From Favolaschia claudopus (Eukaryota; Basidiomycota; Agaricomycetes; Agaricales; Mycenaceae): a stretch of 64,000 nt of DNA. The notes under the pieces are model-generated. The model ran no database searches, was not told where the DNA came from, and saw only the letters and a list, made by a program, of their open reading frames with translations. Both the position numbers and the translations under genes were made by a program. Positions 23,803-34,919 of the stretch are shown here, one piece after another; within the stretch, counting starts at the first letter, position 1, and the number at the start of each line of letters is the position of its first letter. The DNA lies in contig JAWWNJ010000310.1 in assembly GCA_037176885.1 (NCBI GenBank), forward strand, positions 1-64,000, read 5' to 3'.

Positions 23803-26800
23803 CACTTCCTGCGCCGCATCCTGCGCATCCCCAAACGGCCCCTCTTGCACCTTCCGACTTTCGTCCGTGAAGTGCGGCTGCTGCTGTTGCTGAGCTTGCT
23901 GCTGCCCATTGCTCTGCCCCTCCTCCACACCCCCACCCCCTGAATTCGGGGACGAAGCATGATAGCCCCCATTCCTATGCGGCTGCTCATTCCCCGCCCC
24001 ATTCGCACCCGCATACCCCCCATTCACATTCGCAGGCGTCGTCGCCGGCCCATACCCATTATATCCATTCCCATTCACAACACCAGCCGGAGGCCCAGAA
24101 AAGGCCGCAAATCCCTGCATCTGAAACTTCTGCAAAAGCGCCACAGCCTGCTCGTGCGTCATCCCGTCCGGCATCGCTGGCGTAATGCCATTCGCAACCC
24201 CATTTGCTCCTGCTGCACTTGACGCTACTGCAGCAGCAGGCGGAATGGGAGGGACGATCTGCTGCGGGAAAACGGGCATCTGCTGCGTGGACGGCGGCGG
24301 AGGCTGGACGACGAGTATATGCGAATGGGAATGCGCCCGGACATGATGACCTTGCTGCGCGAGTGCAGCCTGAGCCGCCTGAGCAGCTGCTTGCGCGGCT
24401 TTATCTATGATGAGTCCACGATATCAGCATTTCCCTCGAATTGAGAACGGTAAAAACTCACACTGACTCCTCCCCCAACTCAACCGAATTCTACTCCCGC
24501 CCACCGGGAACCCCTGCATCTTTCCAATCGCCCTCTCCGCATCCGCCTTCCTCACAAACTGCACAAACCCACAATGCTTCCCCACCGGAACCTTCACATA
24601 ATGAATCTCCCCGAACGGCGCAAAAAACGTCCGCAACGTGTCCTCGCCCACAAGCAGACTCAGCCCACCAACGAATACTGTGGTGTTGTATGGGTCGGTG
24701 CTGGTAAGCTGCTCGCCGTTGAGTCCGATGAGGTTCCCGAGAATTGCACGCCCTTGGGCGGTGTGGCGCCATTCGTCTGCTTGAGGCTTGCAGTTGCCGC
24801 CGCCGCCGCCACCACCACCGTTTGGAGTAAGAGGTCCGTTGGGGCTGGGTCCTAAAGCGAAGTATTCGGGACCACTCGCGCTTTTAGTGAATCCACCTTT
24901 ACGGGTACTCACCTGGAGGCTCGCCATTGGGATAATGCTCAGCGATAGGCGCAGAGACACTAGGCGGCGGAGGCTGGTACGGAGACAGCTGGTGTGGGTG
25001 TTGGTCGCCAGAGACCGAAGTGGGAAGCCAGACGCCTGGATAACCTCCTGGCGCCGATACCGACACAGGCAACTCAGACGGTGGCTGAGGCTTGAATTTG
25101 GCTGTCGCAAGAGAGACACGCACTATTCAAGTAGTTAGCATTATCTCGATGTAATAGAGGGAATAAAAACACGCACTCGGCCGCGAAAGACAATACAGCC
25201 CATGCATCTCAATCAACGCACGCTGCTGGTCCGCCTCGTCCGTGAATCTACGACGAATCATCAGCATCTCTGCGCAATATCTTAAATAGTCAAACTCACC
25301 TAACAAACCCATACCCGCGACTGACCCCCGTCACCGGATCCAGCATAATCTTTGCGCTCTTGCAGCTCGCGAACGGCCTGATAAACTTCGGCGCACGGTC
25401 GTTCCTCAACCCGAGCACCGGATTGCGGAAGACCTGCATGCGTTTTGTCAGTGTCGGATCGAGATTACAAAAGGACGGTAACATGCACAGCAACCAAATC
25501 ACTATTCGACGTCTCCGGGGCCAAATCCCCCACGAAGATGCTGTACTCCTTCGGATACTCACCACCACCACTACCAACAGATCCTAAACCAGCAGCATCC
25601 ATCGCGATACTCGTGGCGCTGGGCACATGTCTGGAGTAGCCAGGGGAGATAGGTGCGGGGGAGATGCCGCCGTTGGCGCTAGCTTTATCCGAGCCATTTA
25701 AGAAGTTGGGGGTGCAGGAGAAGTGGCATGCGGCAGTGGTGGTGGAGCGGGAGTTGAGGTCAAGGTCGAGGGCGTGGGTGCGGATGCATGCGGGTGGGGA
25801 TGAGGGTGTGGGTGGGGTGGATCGAGAGGGAGTTGACGGCGTTGGTGCTGCGGGTGGATAGCGACCGCGACACCTGGAGGAGCCCAGTTGAACACGAACG
25901 GACGCGCAGAGTTGGGCATCGTCATTTGGGCGCCCATGGGCGAGTTGACCTGCGAGACAATGTTAGTGCGCGACGATTTAGAACAAGATCGCAAAGGAAG
26001 AGGTAGAAAGCAGAAAGTGGGCGCAGGAAGGGGCAGCTGTCCTTCTCGCTACGCAAAAGGAACGAAGAAACTTCTTTCGCCCAATACTGCCAATGCCATG
26101 TCCCCTTCGAAACAAGACATATGCTTCCCCGACCGTCACGTCCACTCGACGTAACATCCCCAGCCAAAGAGCAAGGGTAGCGGAAGGATAGACAGGAAAA
26201 GGCAGCAAGCAAGCAAACACTCCAGCCGCAGCAACGGGGACCCAAAGCGGTGATCTTCGAGTCCCCAACCGCCATCCAGCACCTCCGCAGACACTGTCGT
26301 CCATGTCCGGCCAGCTTCGAGCACCGCGAAGCAAACGGCGCACCCCCATGCACAACCTCGACCCCCCAAGAGCAGTGTATCCCGCACTGTACATCCCTTG
26401 ACTTCACAGGCCTATCCTCATGATACCACCATGCAACCACCATGCCCCTCGCTTCACTGGTCAGATGACGCGACGCCTGGCCTTCCCTGGTACGATTCAA
26501 GCCCTCGCCTCGTCCGTCATCCCCACTCCAGAAGTATCCGCGCCCTCGCCAACAAACGAAGAACGAACACGAAACTCACGTGCGTCAACGCCACGGCCGC
26601 ACTCGCCGAATCTCCAAAAGTCAGCACACAATACCCCGCGTTGTTGTTGCTGCTATTCGCCGAAGACGGAGGCACGGCAGCGACAGCGTCCCAGCGCATA
26701 AGCGCACAGACCTGCCTCGCGTACTCTGCGTCCATCCAGGGCTCGAGATCGGTCCAGAGGAGAGAAGTGGGCGGGATGAGGGAGGAAGGGATGGGGGTTA

Positions 26801-26969
26801 TCATCGTCGAGGACGTCGCCGACGACGACGAGGCGGGTGTCGAAGAGCTCGCGTTGGTACCCAGGGACGAGCCGGGATTGACGTTTGTGGTGGTGGGAGG
26901 AGGAGGAAAGCGGTATGGGCGGGAAGCAGTGGCGGTGTTATTCATTAACCGTCCTCCTCGGCGGTGCAT
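23803..26969 (-). CDS. Three-RRM RNA-binding protein, Nam8/Ngr1/Csx1 type (3' end lost)
   Basis: The clearest ordinary cellular gene here. RRM1 starts SLLWTDLEPWMDAEYARQV and ends MPNSARPFVFNWAPPG. RRM2 has SIFVGDLAPETSNSDL with RNP1 as SRGYGFVRF. RRM3 has TTVFVGGLSLLVGEDTL with RNP1 as HCGFVQFV, ending RIRLSWGRSQ. A long low-complexity Gln/Asn/Gly tail follows, ending near KVQEGPFGDAQDAAQEV. In other fungi such proteins bind mRNA or U1 snRNA and affect splicing or mRNA stability. Introns: 25951-26579 (629 nt, atypically long) and short ones near 25440-25500, 25255-25305, 25130-25180, 24850-24905 and 24405-24460. Between RRM1 and RRM2, near 25690, one frame step is unresolved. The last visible exon ends at a GTGAGC donor (23802), with Helitron sequence within about 50 bp. 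Confidence 0.85.
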
Positions 26970-27112
26970 AAACCCCGCGACCGTTTCTTCTCACCGTTCA
27001 ATTCAACAGCTTTGCAATTTACACTGCGCAGCCGCTGCGTTTGCGCAGATACTTTGCCAATCTGAGTTCCTGTGTCGGTACATAGCTATTTTTTTCCCAA
27101 TACCAGTGCTCG

Positions 27113-27724
27113 CCTTAAGGCCTTAATTCCAGGGTGCCGGAAGTCTTGGTTAAGGCCTTGATTCTTAAGGGCAGTTAAGGTCTTAATCCGAAATTCCCGC
27201 GACCGTCGGCAGTGCAACCGCTCAGTGTTCCTTCTTAAGGCCTTATTAAGGGCACCTCCGAAGGCTAAGGCCTTAAAGGCCTTAACAAGGTTATTAAGGG
27301 CTCCATATTAAGGGGCCTTAGGATGAAAAATGCAATTTTTCCGGGCTTTTTTAGATGCATTTTTCGGGGAGTTCCAAAGCGGTTTTGCTTCTTATGGCTG
27401 GCTCCAGCTGAGTTTATGTTTGTGGACTGAAATTGCTCCCGCCAGGGCAATGCAGGGAGGGCTTGACCCATGTTTCGACACGGCCTTCAGCAGAATCAAG
27501 GGAACCTGCCAGACACTGCCGTTGAGAATCCCTTTGACAATGCTGCGGGCCTTTGGCAGCTGCCAAACAAGCTGCCGAACCTGCCGAACCTGCCGAACGT
27601 AGCTGAGAAGGTGACGTAATCCAAGGTAAGGCTTAATTAAGGGCTAAGATGGATCCAGCTTCATGTTAATCCTTAGCATTAACTTGAAATTAAGGGTTAA
27701 TTCATTCTAAGGCTTAACTCTTAG
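27113..27724. repeat. TTAAGGCC-rich repeat element
   Basis: TTAAGG and its complement CCTTAA, often as palindromic TTAAGGCCTTAA, occur more than a dozen times in two clusters (27113-27325 and 27625-27720) around a less repetitive core. This is the pattern of subterminal repeats of a non-autonomous DNA element. It begins about 140 bp upstream of the RRM gene start and could carry or disturb its promoter. Confidence 0.55.
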
Positions 27725-28732
27725 GAGAAACACTGCTCCCGCTCCTGCTGAGTTCCGCATCATCCTCCCGAAGCACCGGCGACGATTCTCACGTACTCGC
27801 AGCGGTGATTTTGCAAATTAGCCCTCGAGATCGCTGAAACAAACAACTTGGTGAATAAATTCCTTCTCACCACCTTGAAAACCGGTGGACCCGGGGGCTT
27901 AACATCGTCTCAATTAGTCTCCCTCCATACTTACCCACAAAAAGTTTCTTGATATCCCATTCCACACTACCAGCCTTTCCTTCCCTCTTCGTTCCATCCC
28001 CTGCCACGCTGTTGTGTACCTTTATACATATCTTGTCAACCCATTATTCTCTAAAAATTGCTTTCGTCCACTGCCGCCACCTGTTCCTTCACTCTTGTCT
28101 CCTCCTGATTATTGAATCTACTGTTCTCTGCCCCTTCCTTCCACCTCATCACAACTACATTTTTTCTACTAAAGTGACTTGTCTTTGAAGCTATTTACGG
28201 TGTTGTCAAAGGTGGTCTGAATTTGAGCCGGCCAGCGCGCGGAGCGCGCGTTCCAACTTCCAGCTACCACTGCTCTAACATGCTCTAGCCACCCAGTCTT
28301 TGCCGGGTCCACGGTACCAGGGATGCCCGGAGGGCCGTATGTATTCGTGATTGTCATTATTTTCAGGATTCCCTGTAATAATATATTGCCGAATTCATCT
28401 ATCTTGATACAATGAAACATTGTTTTCTCTCAAGCAAGGTGTCTTGGTAGTTGCCAGCTTCAATGACGAGCGAGCCCAGACAACCATTTGCTTGGTCACA
28501 AACAAACCCCTGAAACCTCCGATCAGCACCCACTCCGGTCGAGGGAGTACCCACTCCATACGAGTACTTCACCCACTCAGCCCAAGTGGGTCTACCCACT
28601 CATGCTGAGTGGGTTTCCTCCCCATAGTGTCCGATCGAGTTGTCCCTTTTTCGAGTCGAGTCGGATCACAACTCGAGTTGGACTCGACTCGGTGGCAACA
28701 CTACTTCCGACTGAGTCGAATGATAGGAAAGG
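27725..28732. other. Gene-free stretch with ACCCACTC and ACTCGAGT repeats
   Basis: No protein was recognised. Between 28530 and 28700 the motif ACCCACTC (or GAGTGGGT) occurs about five times and is followed by GAGTCGAGT/ACTCGAGTTG inverted units ending GGCAACACTA. This resembles one end of a hAT-like element, but the other end was not found. Confidence 0.4.
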
Positions 28733-29063
28733 AACACGAGAAGGAATGACGTCATATTCCTTTCCCTTCTCCGGTATTCCATGACATTCTTGAGTATTCT
28801 CTGAAATAATCCTCGTAGAGTATATAAAGTAGTCGATCCCGCATGTATCAGATCTCCCATCTTTATCACTTACTACTACAATCTACGTTGATTCTACCCT
28901 AAATCTTGCGTGAACTTGAGTGAAGCCTCGCGCTCCGACAAGCTAGTCTCCGAGTCGTAAAGCCGCGCGCTTACTCCTCCAGCTAGAAGCAACTCCGCAA
29001 CTGGTTGATATCCCCAGTTCGTCATAATTAGAAGAATAAGATCTCTTACGACAGTTGTACAGG
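28733..29063 (+). mobile_element. Possible solo LTR fragment
   Basis: A TATATAAAG box at 28821 is followed by a pyrimidine-rich start-like region and then sequence ending CAGTTGTACA near 29063. The layout resembles an LTR of a fungal retrotransposon, but no matching second copy or target duplication is present. It may instead be a pol II promoter remnant. Confidence 0.3.
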
Positions 29064-29547
29064 TAAACAACTTGATTATATTATGATTATGATATGGTAT
29101 GGGGTCTGTATTTAATCATAATCTTAAGGGTGGGTGGGACCAATAAAATTGGGTATACAGTGTCTGTTGAGCACCTGAAGCTCTTATCTGACCATAGGTA
29201 AATAGTGTGGTCTCTTCAACTCACCAGAGAACTGAAATTCAACCCCAGTTTGGCAGTGTTTGGAGCTTGCTGTCAACCGTGGGACATTATTGATGCCATG
29301 TTTTTTGCACTCAAACAATGTCTAACGATACTAGAAACTGCTTTTGAGGGTTGTAACAACTTCAAATTTGACCTAAAGTCTCTGGATCATAGGGGGTGAA
29401 AGTAAATTTAGTCTCTTAGCAAGGATTCATCCCTCAACATGAAGGCCATTGGTGTAGCTCGCAGTGGAAGTGCATTCTGGGACCACTCTTAGTGTTTGAG
29501 CTTGTATTTAGACCAGGATATCCGAGTTCCAGCAGATTTGAAAGTAT
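29064..29547. other. Gene-free stretch
   Basis: AT-rich, no recognised product; it lies outside the Helitron termini that follow. Confidence 0.4.
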
Positions 29548-29577
29548 ACTAGCAGTGAGCCCGTGCTTCGCTACGGG
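29548..29577 (-). mobile_element. Helitron 3' terminus, copy b
   Basis: On the minus strand CCCGTAGCGAAGCACGGG can form a hairpin (CCCGT pairs with ACGGG). It is followed after seven bases by CTAG and then a T. Hairpin, short spacer, CTRR and an A^T target is the defining 3' end of Helitrons. Confidence 0.75.
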
Positions 29578-29596
29578 ATACCCACTTTTTATTTGA

Positions 29597-29624
29597 ACTA
29601 GCAGTTACCCGTGCTACGCTACGG
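29597..29624 (-). mobile_element. Helitron 3' terminus, copy a
   Basis: The minus strand reads CCGTAGCGTAGCACGG, then a short spacer, then CTGCTAG followed by T, the same architecture as copy b and only about 20 bp from it. Two abutting termini suggest that one Helitron inserted next to another. Confidence 0.65.
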
Positions 29625-29759
29625 TGGGAACCGGATCCAAAGAAAGAGAAGAGCACGATACAGTAGCACGCAAAAAAATTAGTCGCTTGTATTACAATTA
29701 CATTTGAATTTGATTACATAGGAGCCTTGGAGTTGGGGATTCGAGATTAAGTTAATGTT

Positions 29760-30260
29760 TACCATTGGATCCCCCAGCCCGCCGACCCGTCGAAGTTCCT
29801 TCCCCCTTGTCTTCCTGCTCGTTGGAGCGGTGGTTAAGCTTGCCCTTCTTCGGGTTCGGCTCGGAAGAGGCAGCATTGGACGCCTGGTCGCCGAAGAAGC
29901 CTGTGAACTTGAGACGCGCGGGGGTACCGTTGTTGGCTGAGATATATATATTAGTTTTGATTAATTCCAAGGCAGAGAAAACAAACGAACCAATTTTGGT
30001 TGGACTCTCTTCCGCTTTTGGTGCTGTCGAAATCGATGATGAAAAACTTCACCGAACAATCGTCGTTCAGCTTGAGACCGGTAAGAAAACCATCCACGGA
30101 GAGGCTCTTTCCCTTCCCCAGAATAAGTTTATACTTCTCCCACCTCGGTGTCTCGGGGACACAGTGGGCGGGCAAAATATTATTTGGGGACCTGGTCGCA
30201 GAAAGGTATTGCTCGGCTTTTCCGTTGGAGGGTGTGGACAATTTTCTCGGGCTCTCGCAT
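29760..30260 (-). CDS. Small conserved protein, probable Helitron cargo
   Basis: The first readable exon (about 30241-30000) contains YLSATRSPNNILPAH, VPETPRWEKYKLIL and KGKSLSVDGFLTGL, ending near FFIIDFDS. A short intron closing with ATATCTCAG leads to ANNGTPARLKFTGFFGDQ and a basic, serine-rich C-terminus. The two parts look like one small protein of a type I recall as multicopy in agarics, without known function. The 5' end is unclear because further upstream exons would lie in different frames. The gene ends about 130 bp before two Helitron 3' termini, which suggests capture. Confidence 0.5.
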
Positions 30261-30913
30261 GTCGTCTGAGCTGACTGAGAGAACGGGCATTGGGGGCAGC
30301 GGTGGTGAAAGTATCAGGCGGGACATTCTCATCGCGTTGAGCAGGTACACGCCTACGGCGCGGGCTGGCTTGGTTGGTTTCGCGTATAGCGGGTTGGATC
30401 TCTCGCTGTCGTTGTTGTTTCCGTTGAGGCGTCGTTGGAGGTGCCAATAAATTCCTGTACACGCGATGAGTCCAGCCCACTGTAATTGAGAAACGGTGCT
30501 CGCACATTTGGATCATTGGATGTCGATTTCACGGTGGAAAAGAGATTAGATGTTCAATGTTCACACAGAAAGATAAGAAAGAACGTTCATTGGAGACGAC
30601 GCTACGGGTACAGCTACATCATTGGGTGTGGAGCGGTGTCCGGTCGACGGGAGAGGCAGCAACAAAGTTGTCGTAAGTTGTTTGGCTGCGGACTGATGAC
30701 GTGAGTGGGGCTTTCGGGCGTTCCCGGAACCACTTGATTGACGTTTGTCCAGAGTCAACCCTCGATTGCAATGAAATTTCTAAGCACGGAAGTTTCGCGC
30801 CGTTGACAATTCTAGCTTGTAATATTAAGATGCTTGCTGGTTGTCGACATCGCAGCCTCCTACTAATAGGTTGTATCTCAACTTTTGAGTTGGACGATGT
30901 TCCCCCTCATTGA

Positions 30914-31661
30914 TTAAATGATATTATTCTCCCTTGTCTGCCATCCAAGCGACAATTCGCGTTGTACTTCCTGACTATACATCCCGCTACGAAGTTCCGC
31001 TTCATATCTCAGGAGCTTACTGCGTTGACTTTCTCGATGTCGATCTTCACGTCGTGGTTGATTGAGCATCCATTCATGATCAAGTGCTTCGTCTAACGCC
31101 CGACCGTGATCTGTTGAAGGAGTCAAGGAGACAAATCTTCATATCACAATAAAATATATGACTGAAGTACCACATACCACAATCCGGGAATGCCCTCAAC
31201 TTCCGTTCACCCTGTTCTACTTTCCGTCTCAGCTTCTGCGCTCGCGACTGTTGACTGTCATGTTCTTTGATATCCAACAAATTCTCAATTTTGGCGGCGA
31301 GTTCACGTTGACGGCGGGCACGCTGAGCAACAGAGCGAGATGTGGCTGGACCCATATAGCTTCGCTTTGGTCAAGGAGACACGAAACGGCCAATCACCTT
31401 TCGTTGAATTCTCCTTTGCTTCCCTCTCCCTTCTCTTCCTTTGGCCAGCTGAACGACGCTCGAATTCGGATCGAGGTTGTTTTTTTGACATGGTCTAATT
31501 GCTGAAGCTGCACTTCCTTTGGGTTCAAAACCTGAGCCGAGTCCCTGTTGACATTTGCGTCGGACTCGAGATTCCTCGTTGTTTTGAGCAAGAAAGGTTC
31601 AGGTCGAGTCATGGACGGTGTTTTAGGTAACAGTGGGCGTAAATGGTGTCCAGTCGAGGGC
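30914..31661 (-). CDS. Basic helical protein, paralogue A
   Basis: The first exon begins MPSTGHHLRPLLPKTPSMT and contains RPEPFLL. The second has SVAQRARRQRELAAKIENLL and ends FPDCG. A 74-nt intron (GTATGT...CAACAG, about 31108-31181) joins it to DHGRALDEALDHEWMLNQP and a C-terminus rich in Arg and Glu. The central part is predicted coiled coil. The same three blocks in the same order occur in 32032-32853. Function unknown. The junction between exons 1 and 2 could not be fixed. Confidence 0.55.
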
Positions 31662-31884
31662 ATGGTGGTAGTGGAATTTGGGTAGAATGCATGCATTGCA
31701 AGGAGAGCTCATGGGTGGAGTCTGGTGGAGCGGTAGGCAAGAACTCAACATCTCAACAGATCCTGACGACATAGTGGGGCGGTTGACGGCATGATGTGCC
31801 CGTTAGCCAATACGAATGAAGGGAAGACAAATTGTGTTGGCTGGTTTGTCTGGCAGGGACCGGGGGTCCTCAATTGTAATATAG

Positions 31885-31914
31885 ACTAGCAGTGAGCCCA
31901 TGCTTCGCCATGGG
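31885..31914 (-). mobile_element. Helitron 3' terminus, copy c
   Basis: The minus strand reads CCCATGGCGAAGCATGGG, then CTCACTG, then CTAG and a T. Compared with copy b, stem positions 4 and 15 change together (G-C to A-T) and position 6 improves an A-C mismatch to G-C, so the hairpin is kept while its sequence changes. Confidence 0.75.
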
Positions 31915-32031
31915 ATTCCGCTCTTCTGCCCTACAAAAATCAGGTGCCAGTGCCGATCGTCGCCGACCTTCGGTCGACTCCTCGCGGCCCCGTGTGCAAG
32001 CTCACTCCATCTCAAATGGCTTGTAAGCCGT

Positions 32032-32853
32032 TTACAATGTTGAAATGCCTGGGGAAATTTGTTGCCATCCAAGCATCATCTCCCGTCGTTGTTCCTCAGC
32101 ATAAATACCTCGCCGAACCTCATCCTCATACCGAAGCATCCTACTTCGGTAACTTTCCCGATATCGGTCATTGCGGCGAGGCTGATTGACATCGTACTCG
32201 TGGTGGAGGGCTTGATCTAAGGACTGAGTTGGATCTGTGAGGAACAAACAGTAAGCAGACAAAACAGCTCCAATTGGGTGGACACGTACCGCATTCAGGA
32301 TATGACTTTAACCTTCGTTCCTGTTGTTCAACTCTCCGCCGTAGCGTTTGCGCTCGAGACCTATGACAACCTTTATATCCCTTGGTGTCCAATAGATCCT
32401 CAATATCGCCGGCGAGCTCTCGTTGCCGGCGTGCTCGTTGAGCCAATGATCGTGTCAAGTTTACAGGTCTTCCAATGCCTGACTGTGCTCGCGAAATCAG
32501 TGCGAAGTCCACAATGTAGCTCAGATCGCAAGTCTTGCGTACCAAACGACCATCATTCTCTTGTTTCTTTGCTTCTCTCTTCCTCCGTCTTCTTTGGCCC
32601 GCTGAACGCCGTTCAGACTCGGACTAAGGAAAAATTCCTTTTCAACAGGTCCGGCACGACAATTGCTGACCTGATTCCGACTCTTCCTTGAAACAGGATT
32701 CGCTCTGATCTCCACAGGTGCACCACTGACTCCACTCAGCTCGCCGAGATTCCCCTCGCGCTCCATTGTTCTGCTAAGCAAAAAGGGCTCCGGCTGAGTC
32801 ATAGAGGGCGTCTTGAGCAGCAGTGAGCGAAGACGGCTCGTTGTGGCGGGCAT
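32032..32853 (-). CDS. Basic helical protein, paralogue B
   Basis: Paralogue of 30914-31661. It begins MPATTSRLRSLLLKTPSMT with QPEPFLL, continues with SLAQRARRQRELAGDIEDLL and RRRVEQQERRLKSYPECG. An intron (GTACGT...CCTCACAG) then leads to DPTQSLDQALHHEYDVNQP and the same kind of Arg/Glu-rich tail, ending SPGISTL. By eye about half the residues match paralogue A. It ends about 120 bp before a Helitron 3' terminus on the same strand, so it is probably cargo. Function unknown. Confidence 0.55.
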
Positions 32854-32910
32854 GGTTGAGCATCGAGTGAATCGACATCGTGCAGAGAGACGGGTGGAGC
32901 ATGCGGGCAC

Positions 32911-33559
32911 GAACTCAACATTTCAACAAAATGACGCACCAGGGAGGAAGTAGTTGCCTTTAATTGGATACTATTCCATTTGAAAGAGGTTATGAATAGA
33001 ATCTGAAGTGTTCGCGCCGTAATCTTGAGTAATTGAATATCATTATCAAAGAGGTACCATGATTACGTCTCAGGCCCGATGGAAGATATGTGGAATTTAA
33101 AATTGAAGAAGGTCCTAAGGTCGCGAAGGAAAAGCAAGCATGAACTTGATGAAGATCCAGGAAATCACGTTCCGTGAAGTCAAGGAAAATCTATGAGGTT
33201 GAGCTAGAATAGGAAGAACCCGTGAATTGGATGTATAGAGGAAGTATTGGAGTATTGAGTCGGAGCCCAATATGTTGCGTCGACGGACCATGGCTTCTTG
33301 AGGATTATGCCTTGAAAAGAAAGTACAATTGATCAAGGCAGCGCAATCAAATAGCCTCAATGTATGGATTTGACTTGAAGGACAGGTTCGATAATGCGTA
33401 GCTATTAATCGGATATCGGTGAAATGCCTCTTAGAATGCCGACACAAGTTAATCGGGAACACGATGTTCTCTTGTATATCTCGTTGCTGTCCTTTCTCAC
33501 TTTGACACCACTCGTCGGCACGCAGGTGATTCTTAAAAGTTCAGGAACGCAGCACGCAA
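32911..33559. other. Gene-free stretch
   Basis: No protein family or terminal repeat recognised. Confidence 0.4.
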
Positions 33560-33845
33560 TTGTCCCGTCTCCGTTACGCAAGGTCATCGATGATCGATAC
33601 CTCCATTGTCGACGCTGCTCCCGGGGCACCTTCCGTCACCGTCAGTATTGCCGCCGCCCTCCGTAGCGCTTGCGCCAGCTGTTTTAAGGACATCGCATTA
33701 ATCCTTGCCGACACCGATGACGAGGAGTTTTCCGACACCATCACCGACCTTGACACCAGCACCGCACCCGTACCCGTGCCCAGCTTCGGCTTCGACATCC
33801 CCAACCGTCGTCTCGCGCTCCTCGGGGAACCTGGCAGCGCTTGGT
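33560..33845 (+). repeat. Dispersed coding-like fragment, second copy
   Basis: Matches 13827-13990 in several blocks, with extra sequence in the middle. The frame contains EFSDTITDLDTSTAPVPVPS, suggesting degraded coding sequence of an unidentified multicopy gene. Confidence 0.5.
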
Positions 33846-33871
33846 CGAGGCTACATCAATCGAGGTTCAAT

Positions 33872-33990
33872 AGAGAGTTTGCGGTGAGCCGCCAGAAGCC
33901 ACCTGGCGGCTCTAACGGCATGCGGATTGGAGCGGCTACGTCATGTGGCGGCTCGTTCAGCGGCTCGTCGCGCGCGATCCTTAGCGGTTG
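33872..33990. mobile_element. MITE copy, AGAGAGTTTGCGG end (right end degraded)
   Basis: Starts with the same AGAGAGTTTGCGGTGAGCC end as the copy at 34920-35013 (read as complement). The two share about 100 bp, including GGCATGCGGATTGGAGCGGC. The right end is degraded. Same family as 23392-23587 by its termini. Confidence 0.65.
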
Positions 33991-34249
33991 GGTAGTGGCT
34001 GTGTACCTTGCATACTTGACTATACCTTCAGCCAATGAGAGTTCGTTGTCCAAACGTGCATAATTGTTTTGAATTGAAGCAATTTCCAGCGTTGTCGCCG
34101 TGATGAGTTCGATGCTGGTAGACAGAAAGGTGGGTCGGAAGTCCGGTGGATACAGGGCAGAGGTGTAGTGAAAATGAAGGTCAATGTCCCTGGAAAGTCG
34201 CAGAGGCGTAGAATGAAAAGAGCGGCTGGGAGTATGAGAACGGCGCGAA

Positions 34250-34600
34250 AGCTCAGAGTACGCGTCGGGCTCGGAAATGCGGATTTAAAGGAGTATTTGA
34301 CTCCTCTGTTGGAAAGGGTTCACTGGCGACTTTGATAGAATACAGTAAGTATAAACTCAGTCGTGGAGGAAACGACTCGTGTATTATATACCTGATAGAA
34401 TACAGTAAGTATAAACTACCAGGAGAATCAGTAAGCTGTAAGGACAGTAGATACGTGTGCACATACCTCAGTCGTGGAGGAAACGACTGAGGAATGTGAC
34501 GGTGACACAAAGCTCCATAAGGAATGTGTGACGCGTAACGGAACGGATTGCGAGTTGGAGAATGTAAGGTATGTACGGTAAATGGAAGAGAAATAAATAC
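34250..34600 (-). mobile_element. Copia-type LTR remnant with duplicated hairpin
   Basis: The hairpin unit CAGTCGTGGAGGAAACGACT occurs at about 34355 and again at about 34469, the second extended to CTCAG...CTGAG. The LTR at 42140-42476 has the same layout with CAGTCGTTGGAGAAAAGACT twice. A 28-bp stretch GATAGAATACAGTAAGTATA... is also duplicated (34337 and 34390). Most likely a solo LTR or LTR fragment of a related family. Confidence 0.5.
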
Positions 34601-34919
34601 TTCAACAGACTTGCCCTCGGTGAGGCACTCGTGTCACTGGTCGCGTCGGTCGTGGTGGTTTGGGATCAAGAAGCTAATTATTTGGCTAGCTGCGTACAGA
34701 GTAAATATACCATACAATTGCCGAGACCAAATGAGGTAAAGGGAAATGAACCCAGGAAGGGAAAGTTGACCTGCCGGCCATCTCACCCTTCCACAGCGTC
34801 AACCAAAGTCTTCGGCTCGAATGCGCGTTAGCGTCAGATTTTCGGGTCCAATGGCTCAAGATATAGATGACTAAGTACTAAGAATAGACTCGCAAAACCA
34901 AATTTGAACCAGTCTTACC

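Noticed and set aside
25922..26500. 192-codon minus-strand frame inside the long RRM intron
   Set aside because: Lies between a good donor and acceptor, shows no domain pattern, and is Trp/Cys-rich without order; probably intron sequence.
28440..29063. Complete LTR from TGTCTTGG to GTTGTACA
   Set aside because: Attractive TG...CA borders, but no second copy, no 5-bp duplication and an unrelated repeat block inside; only the right half is listed, at low confidence.
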